Source of the DNA: Crotalaria pallida
Lineage: Eukaryota > Streptophyta > Magnoliopsida > Fabales > Fabaceae
Length of the DNA: 64,000 bases
Direction: 5' to 3'
Assembly (NCBI GenBank): GCA_037953625.1
Contig: CM075652.1
Span: 12,544,501 to 12,608,500 of the forward strand
Of the stretch, positions 31,185-42,106 are shown piece by piece. Both the position numbers and the translations under genes were made by a program. The first letter of the stretch is position 1, and each line of letters begins with the position of its first letter. The notes beneath the pieces were generated by a model. The model did no database searches, had not been told where the DNA came from, and was given only the letters and a program-made list of their open reading frames with translations.

Positions 31185-31270
31185 AACAGAGCTATTGGCT
31201 CAGTGGCTCCGTGTTGGTCACTGGAGTATCCTTGCGATCGCAGGTTCGATACCCAACCAGAGCAAACGCA
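31185..31270 (+). repeat. tRNA-derived SINE-like sequence
   Basis: An A-box-like TGGCTCAGTGG (31196-31206) and a B-box GGTTCGATACC (31243-31253) are 36 bp apart, as in the tRNA-related head of plant SINEs. The sequence does not fold into a clean tRNA, so a SINE or tRNA pseudogene is preferred. A GACGCAA-rich segment follows (31275-31345). Confidence 0.5.
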
Positions 31271-31790
31271 ATCACCAGATTGCGTCACTGGCAATGACGC
31301 GATTGGTTTGGTTGCGTCAGGTCAATTGACGCAATGCACCACGTTGTGACACGTGGCACATGACACTTTGACCCCGAAAAAATATAAAATAATTAAGTTG
31401 ACTTTGACTGCCCCATTTTCGTAAATAGTTTCGTTGACTGCCCCATGTTCAGTAAATAATTTGAAAACTATCTCTTTTACGTAAATTGTTTGTAAAACTA
31501 CTCTACTTAAGTAAAAAAAGCCCAATAAAGGTACAAAACAAAGTTCCAAATTCATAATACCAGCTCTTAAGAATCATTAAATTATAACAAACTAAGCCCA
31601 AATATCAAACTAAACAATTTAACTTATGGTAGAATAAAAAACATCTTCATGAATTTCGACCCTGCAATCAAACAAAAGAAACGAGACAATCAATGCTAAT
31701 ACAGTTAAAGTAATTAGTAACTTTTAAAAAAAATGCAACTCAAGGAGGATATTAAGAAGGAAAAAATTAAGTAACATAAACTTACATTTT
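31271..31790. other. Intergenic, repeated GTTGACTGCCCCAT phrases
   Basis: GACTGCCCCAT followed by GTAAATA-type sequence occurs twice (about 31407 and 31436), with further cgtaaat/agtaaa repeats. No coding sequence recognised. Confidence 0.4.
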
Positions 31791-31799
31791 GACTAAAAG

Positions 31800-32770
31800 T
31801 GCTTAGGCGCTAGATGTCAATTGAATGACAAACTTCTCCAAAAGGAAGCACTTCACGTTTGATCACCCAATCAAATTCTTGCTTTATTTGTTCTTCATGA
31901 CTATATGCATATTCAGCATGAAGCATTTTGCATTGTATCATACAATGAAGCTAGAGATGGTAACCGGATAAATAAACATAAAAAATAAAAGAAAAGAAAC
32001 CTCTCAAAGAAGGTTAACATATGACCCTAAAAGATATCAAGTTGTAATGAGAACTGGTGTAAAATCATCAAAAAATCTTTCAACTAAGCATAGGAAAAGG
32101 CCATCAAGAAACAAGTTCTCTTGTATGTTGAGCAGTTAAACTTGAAACACCATACTTTCTTCTCTATGACCTTTCTTACTCTTTCCATGGCATTTCAACT
32201 TTTGCTCCTCTAAGGGCTTTCTTCATCTATTAAACATCTTTAAAGTAGGTCTGTAAATTGTTCAGTATTAATAAAAATGTGAACTGCATAATGAGATCGC
32301 ATCAAAAAGTTGCCTTGACAACACATTTTTCCCTACTAGATGTCTAGATGTCAAACAAATTCCACTTCTCGCTACAACATTGACTTGATAACATTTTATC
32401 ATATTTTCAGTGGTTCTAATCATATTGTCCCATGCAGCTAGTGGCCATGCCAATATATATTTAAAGCAATGCTAAAACTAGTTTATGTTAGAGATTAAAG
32501 AGCGCATGAACACACATATATACATGCAGATATATCAGTATGGAACTGTGAAACAACCAAAAAGGCAATTTTTATTTCAGAAATTGAAAAAAAACCAAAT
32601 TCATCTAAATTAATTGCTCTAAGGGTTTTCATTACCTTCTTTTGAATCTTCAAATCAGTTATAGCAGTATCAATGTGATTCCCTGCTTGGCGGATGTGAT
32701 TTCCCACCTAGAAAATTAGAGCACAAGAAAATGTTATCCAATTTATATGTTGTTTTTCTTATTAAAATAA
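31800..32770 (-). pseudogene. Possible exon remnants of an unrecognised host gene
   Basis: On the minus strand, a stretch bounded by TTTTCTAG/GTGGGAAAT (about 32707) and AAGAAG/GTAATG (about 32632) encodes VGNHIRQAGNHIDTAITDLK, with correct splice sites. A second open stretch at about 31815-31945 encodes HAEYAYSHEEQIKQEFDWVI and continues to a stop. Both have protein-like composition, but I recognise no family and cannot connect them with confidence. Confidence 0.35.
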
Positions 32771-33293
32771 GGCTTAATTATGTCACAAGTCCCTGAAGTT
32801 TGGGGTACTTTTGTCAGATACCCTTATTCTTTTTTTTTTCCAATGTCTGACTCCCCGAAGTTACTTCTGCGTTTGTCATATACCCCTACTACCAGTTCTG
32901 GCCAATTTTGCTGACATGTAACATCGGAATCCTGATCAGATGCAGGAGGTTAAGCACCTGGTGCCCTGTGGTCGAAGATCCTTTTTTTAAAAAATTAAAA
33001 AAACTAAAAAACTTAATATTTTTATATTTTTAGTTAAATAAAAAAAGAGAAAAAAGAATTTAAGAGAGAGGTCGTCTTCACCCGTGTGACATCACTCGAC
33101 ACCACATGACCAACCTCCTGCGTCTGATTAGGATTCCAATGTTACATGTTGGCAAAATTTGCCAGAATTGATAGTAGGGATATATGACAAACTCAGAAGT
33201 AATTTCGGGGAGTCAGACATTGGAAAAAAAAAAAGAATAAAGGTATCTGACAAAAGTACCTCAAACTTCAGGGACTTGTGACATAATTAAGCC
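32771..33293. mobile_element. Mutator-like MITE with long inverted repeats, 523 bp
   Basis: Begins GGCTTAATTATGTCACAAGT and ends with its near-perfect inverse (ACTTGTGACATAATTAAGCC). The inverted similarity runs inward for well over 100 bp (CCCTGAAGTTTG, GTCTGACTCCCCGAAGTTAC, CAACATGTAACAT...). Exact 9-bp target duplication TTAAAATAA at 32762-32770 and 33294-33302. Non-autonomous. Confidence 0.93.
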
Positions 33294-33302
33294 TTAAAAT
33301 AA

Positions 33303-33572
33303 TATAATACAAAAGTATCCAAACAAAATTAGTTACAACAAAATGGCAGATAACTAAACTATTAGAAAAGTTTAGTTACAACTAGAAAAAGTTTTGCTAA
33401 ACTAAACTACTAGAAAAAGTTTAGTTACGATTAGAAAAAGCTTTGCTAAACTATTCAATGAACATCACTCAAGCTCAATAACTTGAGACTAGAAAAGTTT
33501 AAATAAAAATACATCTGACATATCCAAATTTATTTAAACAAATAACTTCTCACTTTCTAAGTTCTAACCTTC
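33303..33572. other. AT-rich spacer with AGAAAAAGTTTAGTTA repeats
   Basis: Several imperfect copies of CTAGAAAAAGTTTAGTTACA / GCTAAACTA between 33345 and 33460; no gene. Confidence 0.5.
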
Positions 33573-33574
33573 TA

Positions 33575-33930
33575 CTCCCTCCGTTTTTTTTCTTTGGTCC
33601 TTTTGGCCTTTTTTCCTTGTTTCATATATTTGGTCCTTTTACAATTCCAATACACAAACATATTTTTCTTTCCAATTTTAACCTTTCATCCAATCATTTA
33701 ATTCACTCCTCATTAATTCTACTTTTATCATCTCTCTCATCTCTAAACCATTAAACATTAATTAATGGACACACTTACTTATAAAAATTAAATACTACTA
33801 CAACTTTCAATAAAGATTAAATAGGGGCAGTTTTGACAAAATACATATAAACCTTACAATAATCATCATAATCAACACTTTCTTAATCTGTGTGCACAAC
33901 TCCAAAAAGACCAAAAAAAAACGGAGGGAG
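33575..33930. mobile_element. Stowaway MITE, 356 bp
   Basis: CTCCCTCCGTTTTTTTTCTT at the left and the inverse AAAAACGGAGGGAG at the right, flanked by TA on both sides (33573-33574, 33931-33932). A Tc1/mariner-type MITE. Confidence 0.92.
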
Positions 33931-33932
33931 TA

Positions 33933-35359
33933 TTTTTTTATTCAAATTAAAAATTACTCTATGGTTTATGTGAAAGATTCATGTGAGCAAGTAAACCAAG
34001 GAAGCCTCGCTTCATAAAACATTTGACAATATTAGTGATAGTATCTTAACTAAGGCAGTCTAATCTAATAATAATGAGGAGGTAGATGGTAATGTAAGAT
34101 ATTTAAAGGGTCTATCATTAAATGGGAATTTGGTGCAGCAAAAAACCACCCATCAACAATCATAAACCAGTAAAAGTCACACCAGCAACACTACTAAAAG
34201 CAACACTCAAACCAGAAACACTCATTAACCAGTAACACTTAGCAACAAACATAGACAAAATCAAACCCAACCTGCATATTAACCACAAATTGTGAAAAAA
34301 AACTAAGGCGGGTAAACTTAAGACCATAACAAATAATGGTTATGTTAACAAGAAGGATACAGATCATCCTGAAGGATCTAGTAAACCAGAGTTGAGTGAC
34401 AAGAATACTTCACAATCGTTGAAGGCCAAATCGAAAATTGTTAAGAAATCTAAGGCTGGTAAACATAAGGCCATAACAAATAATGGTTCTGAACTGATTT
34501 GTTATATATTAGTTATCTCATAATTAATTGTTATATATTAGTTATATATATATATAGTACTTTAATAAAAAAACTAAACATATTATGTAAGGATATGTAT
34601 GTTTAGATTTTTATTAAATAACTACATATATTTAACTAATTATACGTTAGCATTCTGCTACTAATTGTTAAAAGATAAGTATGAGGATCCTATTGCTAAT
34701 TCTTGAGGATGAGTAATAGGATTATGAAGATTCTAATTAAACAGTTGTGATGCTTCCTTTTGAATAACTTATCAGGTTTATAATTTCCCGCTACATATTT
34801 CTCTCGCCATGGTTATTTAGAAGCATGAGGAACATGCCTGGAGTTCCTTCTCTTCTACTGATTAAACTAACTGTACTACCCCAAAACAAAACAAATTTCC
34901 GGGTCTATCTCAGTTTCGATTCCAAAGACTATCCAGTATGAAGTAACAAAAAAGCAACACTTAAAATTAAATAAAAAATTGAATAGAATCATTTGGGTAC
35001 TCACAGCAGAGTGAGGAACACTGCCAGTTTGAAGTCCCTTAGCGCAAAAAACAACCAGAAATTGAAAGGATTCTCATTATCACCTCATTCACTGAACCCC
35101 TTCCCCACTGCACACCCAATCACCCACCCACTCATTCCCCAAATCATTCCCGTGGAAACAACACCCTTGCATATCTGGGACAGGACAAATCAATAGCTGC
35201 ACTGCTCCACCTCTGTTCCATGGATCATTTGCAACAATTAAAATTACATATTGACAAATAAAAAACACTAGTTAAATTTTTCGAAACCCTACACAACATC
35301 AAATGAAGAATTGATGCATCTATTTGAAGACCCAAAACTCATAAACATTACATTGAGAG
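33933..35359. other. Intergenic DNA with a short Lys-rich duplicated coding-like segment
   Basis: At 34295-34490 a plus-strand frame is Lys/Ser-rich and repeats the phrase AAGACCATAACAAATAATGG with small changes (about 34320 and 34460), perhaps an eroded exon. At about 34980-35225 the minus strand has a short open stretch from an ATG (MEQRWSSAAIDLSCPRYARV). Neither is recognisable. The rest is AT-rich or A/C-rich. Confidence 0.35.
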
Positions 35360-35583
35360 TATTAGAGTAGTTTATATTATGTAACTTAAGGCTTAGTGTT
35401 AGTTATTAGTTGACAGCTGTAATGACAGCTGTCATTACAACTGTCATAGCTAGGCTTAGCTCATTAGCTTCTATAAATAGAAGCTGGTCACATTATTGTA
35501 ACCAACTTTTCATTTCAATACAATTCTGTTTTCAGTTTACTCTCTCTCTCTTCTCTCTCTCTTTCTCTCATCAGATTCTAACA
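35360..35583 (+). repeat. 5' LTR of the host copia element, copy B (224 bp)
   Basis: Begins TATTAGA and ends TCTAACA, so the 5' end is TA where TG is usual; the 3' LTR has the same TATTAGA start. It holds a repeated dyad (acagctgtaatgacagctgt), a CTATAAATAG box near 35474, and a CT-rich end. Short LTRs are typical of several copia lineages. Confidence 0.85.
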
Positions 35584-35596
35584 TGGTATCAGAGCT
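35584..35596 (+). promoter_or_regulatory. Primer-binding site, initiator-Met tRNA
   Basis: TGGTATCAGAGCT starts directly at the LTR end; complementary to initiator-Met tRNA. Confidence 0.9.
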
Positions 35597-38178
35597 TCTC
35601 TCTCTTAATTCGATCCACCTTCTTCTTCTCCAATTTGCGATATGGATTCTTCTCTCCAACTTCGATTCTCTGCTTCTGCCTCAATCTCCTTCTTCCTTCT
35701 CTGATCGCGTTCATTCAAGCAGTGCAATTTGCGATTTGCATTGCGATTTGCGATTCTCTGTGCAATTGCGATTTCTCTTTCGCTCAACATCTTCGATTCA
35801 GATCGCTGCTATGGTTTCTTGATATGATTTCTCTCTCAATCAGTTAATCAAGCTTCACAACCTCAGTTGTATTATCCTCATCAACTGAATGGTTTTGGTT
35901 ACACTCAACCCTCATCTGTGCCTATTCAAGGTGCAGTCAAACCAAAATCTAAGAATCCGTTTGACACTGATAATGAAGATAGTGATAATTCTGAACCTGA
36001 GGCATCCTCTATGCCTAAGTCTGGTGGTTACAAGGGTAAAAATGCATCAGGAAAGTCTGGTAAAAATCGTGCCAGGTGTCAACTATGTAACAAACCTGGA
36101 CATGAAGCTCTCAAGTGCTGGAATAGACTTGATATTGTTATGCAATCTGGAAATGCTAAGGGTTCTAATGGACAAAAAGGTCAAAAGTCTCAGCCTACTC
36201 AGCAACAAAATCAGAATTTTGTTCAGCCTATGCAACCTTATTTCTCTTTGCCTCAGTATCCTGCACCTTTCTACATGCCTTATCAGCCCTATCCTATGCA
36301 TGCTGCACCTCAGTTTCCACACAGACCTTCTCAGTCTATCCTTGGGCCTGGTCCAACTGCTTGGACTCCTCAATCTACTTTTCCTACTATGAGACCATCA
36401 CCTCAGGCTATGCTGGTTGAGCCTCAAACTTATAACTCTCAGATGTGGTATCCAGACTCAGGGGCTACTCACCATCTCACTGCTGATCCTCACAATATAG
36501 GTAATGCAACCACTCTCACTGGTCAGGATCAGATTTTAATGGGCAATGGTTCAGGTGTTCCTATAACAGGCATTGGTACCAGTAGTTTTTCCTCTCCCTT
36601 TTGTCCAAATAGAATTCTAAAACTCAAGCACTTATTACTTGTTCCTTCTATCACTAAAAATCTAGTTAGTGTTAGTAAGTTTGCTCAAGATAATAATGTC
36701 TATTTTGAGTTTCATTCTAACTCATGTTTTGTCAAATCTCAGGACAACAATTCTATCCTTCTTAAAGGTTCTATCAATGCAGAGGGACTCTATGTTTTTC
36801 ATGATTTCCTTCAGTCAAAGTCAGAGTCTGACTCTCACTTGTTCACTGGCCAAGATGTCAAGGCTTCTCTATCATCCCTTTCTACAGATTGTAATAAGAA
36901 CTCTAATTCCTTAGGTTCTTCTCATTGTAAAAACCCATTACCTACTGTTTTTGCTTCTAGTTTTACTAATAATGTTCACCATTCTGTGAAGTATGTACCT
37001 AGTACTTACTCTTTATGGCATAGTAGATTGGGTCACCCTCATGAAGGGGTTGTAAAGGCAGTCTTGAATTCTTGTAATATTCACTGCAAAATGAATAAAA
37101 ATGATTCAATTTTTTGTCCTGCTTGTGCTACTGCCAAATCTCATAAACTTCCTAGCACTACCTCACTCACTGTGTATGCTCAACCTTTTGATCTGGTTTT
37201 TATTGACTTGTGGGGTCCTGCTCTAGTACTCTCATCCACTGGATTCAGGTACTACATGTCTATAGTGGATGCTTGCACCAGATTTACTTGGTTATTTTTG
37301 TTGAAACAAAAATCTGATGCACTTCAAACTTTTAAACATTTTCATGCCTATGTTCATACTCAGTTTTCTCTACCAATTAAGGTTGTGCAAACTGACTGGG
37401 GAGGTGAGTTTAGACCTTTCACCACCCTTCTCACCACTTTAGGCATTTCTCATAGAGTCATTTGCCCACATACTCATCATCAAAATGGTGTTATAGAGCG
37501 TAAGCACAGACATATTGTTGAGATGGGTCTAACTATGTTAGCTCATGCTTCTCTTCCCACTTGCTATTGGGATCATGCCTTTATAAGTGCTGTCTATCTT
37601 ATAAATAGACTTCCTAGCACTTCTATTCATGGTAAAATTCCCTATACTGAGTTGTTCAAATCTGTTCCTGAATATAATCTTCTTAAGGTCTTTGGTTGTT
37701 CTTGCTATCCTTGTCTTAGACCATATACTAAGAACAAACTTGAACCTAGGTCTACTCAGTGTACTTTTCTAGGCTATTCTCCAAGTCATAAGGGTTATAA
37801 ATGTATGTCTCCCACAGGTAGAATATATGTTTGTAGAGATGTCATCTTTGATGAACATTCCTTTCCTTTTGGGAATGTTACATCTAACATCTCTTCTACT
37901 TCTTCATCTCCTCAATCTGCTCCTACCTCTCTCACTGTTCTTCAATCTGTACCATCTTAGGGTGTTTCAAACTCTGCCCCAATTTCTGATCAAATTCCCT
38001 CTCCAATTTCTGACACACACACAACAATTTCTACCTATCTTCCTTCCACTGCTTCTCCTACTATTTCTCTTTCTGCTTCACCTTCCTCTTCTTCTTCTTC
38101 TCCTTCAGTTCAGCAACTCTCAAACACACATCCTATGATTACAAGGTCTAAGTCCACTGTTAGGAATAAGTCTGGTAC
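35597..38178 (+). pseudogene. Host copia element: gag (shortened) - protease - integrase, copy B
   Basis: The open frame 35867-37960 encodes a CCHC knuckle (CQLCNKPGHEALKC), a Gln/Pro-rich linker, the protease WYPDSGATHH motif, the integrase HHCC region (LWHSRLGHPH ... CPACATAKSH) and the catalytic core (FIDLWGP, QTDWGGEF, NGVIERKHR), then the FGCSCYP and FLGYS blocks. Only about 490 bp separate the LTR from the zinc knuckle, so most of the N-terminal gag is deleted. A TAG at 37958-37960 interrupts the Ser/Pro-rich linker before the RT. The nested element then splits the gene at 38179. Confidence 0.92.
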
Positions 38179-38183
38179 TAATG
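38179..38183. other. TAATG target-site duplication, left copy
   Basis: Five bases before the nested 5' LTR, repeated at 46918-46922 directly after its 3' LTR. Confidence 0.95.
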
Positions 38184-39931
38184 TGTTGGAAGTCAAGCTG
38201 GTTGGAAGGCATGCTTCAAACTCTCTATGGACTTCAAAGGAATGCAATTATATGTTTTGATGATAACAAGCCAACTCAAGTTCAAGCTCACAAGTGCAAG
38301 TCAAGTCTCAATATTGAAGACTCAAGCAAGCATAGATTAGAAACCTTCTCCTTAGATCAAATGTAAGGTAATGAAGTTTTTGTTTCTTTAAGAGTTACAA
38401 AGCCAATAAGTTTTTCATTTTAGAGAGAAGAAGAAAAACGTGTTTTTGCATGAAAAATGTTTTCTGCATTTAACCTTAGTAAAATTCTTGATGTTACAAA
38501 ACTCTGTATATTTGTATGTTTTCAAGAGAGAGTAATCGATTATTTGCTCAAGTAATCGATTAACTTTGTTGCATCATAGAAAAATCAGAGAGGTTGTAAT
38601 CGATTAAATGAATTTTGTTAATCAGTTACTTTCTTATGAAAGTAATCGATTACATAGGTCAAGTAATCGATTATAATTGTTGCATCATATATTTTTCAGA
38701 GGCTTAGTAATCGATTACAAGCTTTGTAGTAATCGATTACATGATGTTGCATCATATGCATACCAGAGGCTCAGCAATCGATTAACTCCCTAGTGTAATC
38801 GATTATTATGAGTTGCATCATACAATGAACAGGAGTGATGTAATCGATTAACTATTCTTAGCCTAATCGATTACATGTTTTTCAAATGAATTTAAGAATT
38901 TCTATTTTTGAAGGAATAATCGATTACCTTCAGAAAGTAATCGATTACTTCATGTTTTATTGAAAAACGTGTCAGAATCATTTTAATTATTTCCTGATTT
39001 GTTTTTATATAAAAGATTCTGATTTATTTTATAAAATTCCAAAATGATTTTAAATTTGAATTATTTCCTTTTTGGTTTTAAGAATCAAATCTTTATTTTA
39101 TTTCGTAAATCATTTTGATTTAGTTTTGATTTTAAAACTTATTTCAAATCTTATTTTATTTTATTCTGATTTTGTTTTACTTATTAAAAATCTTTTTGAT
39201 TCTAAATGGTTTTTCTTTTTAAATCAAAATCACTCCAACATTGAAAACATTATTCATTCGATCAGAAATTTTTTCTTTTACTCATTCTGCTACACGTTTC
39301 TCTCTTCTTCTTCTTCTCAAGTCTTCTACCTTTCATCGTTCATATTTTGTGAAGAACAAATCCTTATTGGCTGAGTGACTTCTAGAGAAACTTCTACTTC
39401 ACTATCATAGAGCATATTGTAGAATACGTGTTGTGAGAACACAAAAAGCTATTGTAATCACTTTCATTGTAATCGTTCTAAACCTTAGTGGTTAGGGAGA
39501 GAATCCCTTAGTGGACGTTTGATACGTCGTAGGGCGAGGAACCCTGCTGTGTGATTGAGGCCCCTAGCGAACGGAGGTTCCTAGTAGTGTGCGGGGTGCT
39601 CTTGGTTGTAATAGGGTGCGGCTCTATTGCTTGGTTATAAGAACTCTCAGGCGGGTCGCTTGGGGACTGGACTAGGCCTTTCGGCGGGAAGGCTGAACCA
39701 GTATAAAATTCACCGGTGCAAGCTTTTCTATCCCTATCTCTTTTACTTTCCGCATATTTAATTTGTTTACGTTTCCGCGCTACTCAATTATATTTTTTCT
39801 ATCGTTTTCGCGATCCATTACGAACGTTTAATCTCTCCATCTCAAATCAATTTTTTATTTGGTACGAATTTTTCAATACATAATAAAACTCGATTCACCC
39901 CCCTCTCGAGATTTTGAGGCCAAAACCAACA
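38184..39931 (+). repeat. 5' LTR of the Sirevirus-like element (1748 bp)
   Basis: TGTTGG...CCAACA. Holds the TAATCGATTA pair array at about 38532-38949 with the same spacing as in the 3' LTR, then a GTATAAAATT box near 39700. It differs from the 3' LTR by substitutions and short length changes in T, CTT and C runs. Confidence 0.95.
38532..38949. repeat. Paired TAATCGATTA array, 5' LTR
   Basis: Same seven pairs as in copy A. The site that reads TAACCGATTA in copy A is intact here, and only the TAATCAGTTA site is degenerate. Confidence 0.85.
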
Positions 39932-39933
39932 AT

Positions 39934-39945
39934 TGGCATCAGAGC
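39934..39945 (+). promoter_or_regulatory. Primer-binding site (one mismatch to the usual initiator-Met site)
   Basis: TGGCATCAGAGC, two bases after the LTR; the commoner form is TGGTATCAGAGC. Confidence 0.85.
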
Positions 39946-39981
39946 TAGTCTCTTGTGTTAAGACTTAACCGTCTCAAGAGT

Positions 39982-41668
39982 ATGGCTTCAAACTCTCTGT
40001 TTGAAGGTGAAGGGAGTTCTATTAACCGTCCTCCCATGTTTGATGGGGTAGGGTACGCGTATTGGAAAGCCCGTATGAAAATTTTTATTCAAGGAGTAGG
40101 ATTAAAAGTTTGGGATGCTGTTGTTAATGGTCCCTATGTTCCTACCTATGTGGTTAATGGTAACACCGTCGAAAAGCCTATGGCTGAGTGGACGGAGGAG
40201 GAGGAACGTAGAGTCCAATACGACTTGAAAACGAAAAATATTATAACATCTGCTTTGAGCTATGATGAGTTTTTCAGGATTTCAACATGCGAGACAGCAC
40301 AATAGATGTGGGATACTCTCGAAGTCACGCATGAAGGTACAACGGAAGTAAAGAGGTCAAGAATCAGCACGTTGACTGGTGAATATGAATTGTTCAGAAT
40401 GAAAGATGGAGAATCAATTCAAGATATCCAAAAACGCTTCACAATGATCGTAAATCAACTGACAACATTGGGGAAGAAATTCACCAATGAGGATCTCATC
40501 AACAAAGTTCTAAGGTGTTTGGGAAGAGATTGGCAACCCAAGGTGACGGCAATCGCTGAATCAAGAAATCTCTCAACAATGACGCTGGCAACTCTGTTTG
40601 GAAAATTACAAGAACACGAAAATGAACTGAAGAGGTTGGCTCAGCATGAAGAAGAGAAAAGAAAGTTAAAAGCTTGGCATTCAAGGCTGAAGCACCTGCA
40701 CCAGATAGTGACTCGGACAAAGAATTGCTAAACGATGAACACATGGGTCTATTGGTGAAGAAGTTCGGGAAATTTTTTAGGAAGAAAAATTTCAACAGAA
40801 GAGACAACAATAAAAGTGGAGGCTTAACCATCACATATCATGAGTGTGGCAAGCCTGGTCACATTAGAGCACATTGCTATCAATTGAAAAAGAAAGAGAA
40901 TTCAGAAAAGGGCACCTCAAGTTCAAAGAAGGGAAAGCAAGCATACTTGGCGTGGCTGGACAATGATGGAAGTTCGGATGAGGATTCAGACGAACAAGAG
41001 GAGACTGTCAACCTATGCTTGATGGCTCACGACAATGAGGTAAATTCTGAACTTAACTTTTCTTATGATGAATTACAAGAAGCATTTGAAGAGTTACATG
41101 AGGAATCGATGAGGTTATCCTTATTGGTTTCTCTAGAAAAGAAAAATTCAGCTTCCATTTTAGAAAAGAATAAAGAACTTACTAAAGAAAATGTTTTTTG
41201 AAAAATCAAAATAAGGAGCTGAATTTGACTTTAAAAAATTCTTCAAACACTTCGAGTAATGACATTAAGCTTAAAGCTAGTTCTTCTTCTTGTAAATTCT
41301 GCAAGGACTTAGTTAAAGAAATTGAAGATTTAAAAGAAACCCTTGCTAAATTTACAAAAGGTAGAAATACTTTAAATTTAATGTTAGGTAGACAAAAATG
41401 TTTCTTTAATAGAGCGGGTTTAGGATATCAACCCGGTAGACATCAAAAGAAACTAAGTACCATTTTTGTCCTTGCCAGTAATCATAAGAAACCTCTTATT
41501 ATATGTCATATTTGTGGTAAAAAGGGCCATGGTGCACATGAATGCATACACCGAAAAGTGAAGTTCATTAAACCGAACAATGAAGCTAGAAGGTGGCATG
41601 ACTTAGACTATGGCTATACTAACGCTCAAGGACCCAAAAAGATATGGGTACCTAAAAAGAAACCTTGA
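39982..41668 (+). pseudogene. Sirevirus-like gag, broken in several places
   Basis: Starts at ATG 39982 (MASNSLFEGEGSS...), with the conserved YAYWKARMKIFIQ block and a retrotransposon gag region. A TAG at 40303-40305, a frameshift between about 40665 and 40690 and another near 41198 break it. The first zinc knuckle has Tyr in place of its first Cys (TYHECGKPGHIRAHC). A Glu/Asn-rich coiled-coil stretch and a second, intact knuckle (CHICGKKGHGAHEC) follow, then the KKIWVPK end and TGA at 41666-41668. A long gag with coiled coil and two knuckles is usual in Sireviruses. Confidence 0.88.
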
Positions 41669-42106
41669 ATTCTTTGCTTGTAGGTTACTCCGGAAGGAAG
41701 GAAGTCTTGGTGGTACTTGGACAGCGGATGCTCAAAACATATGACTGGAGATAAATCTAAATTTTCGCATCTCGTGCCTAAGGACCAAGGACATGTGACC
41801 TTCGTAGATAACAATCAAGGAAAGATTATCGGAATCGGTAAAATTGGTACACCTCCTAACCCTTGCATTGAAAATGTATTACATGTTGAGGACCTAAAGC
41901 ACAATTTGCTAAGTATTAGTCAATTGTGTGATAAGGGCAATAGGGTTACATTTGATTCTGATAGATGTATTATCGAGGGAAAAATTGATAATCTTATTAA
42001 GCTAATTGCTCGCAGGATAAACAATGTTTATGTTATTGATTTTGATTCAATTCCCTCAAATGATGCGAAATGTTTATTATCTAAAGAGGATGAATCGTGG
42101 CTGTAG
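41669..42106 (+). pseudogene. Aspartic protease region
   Basis: The active-site motif is WYLDSGCSKHMTGD (about 41710-41750), followed by the copia-conserved HNLLSISQLCDKG. The frame ends in TAG at 42104-42106, as in copy A. A stop at 41666-41668 separates it from gag. Confidence 0.88.

Noticed and set aside
31196..31253. Functional tRNA gene
   Set aside because: Box-like motifs only; the acceptor and anticodon arms do not pair well.
35410..35847. 145-codon ORF over the LTR and leader of the host copia element
   Set aside because: It starts inside the LTR and reads through CT-rich DNA; the composition is Ser/Leu/Phe-rich noise.
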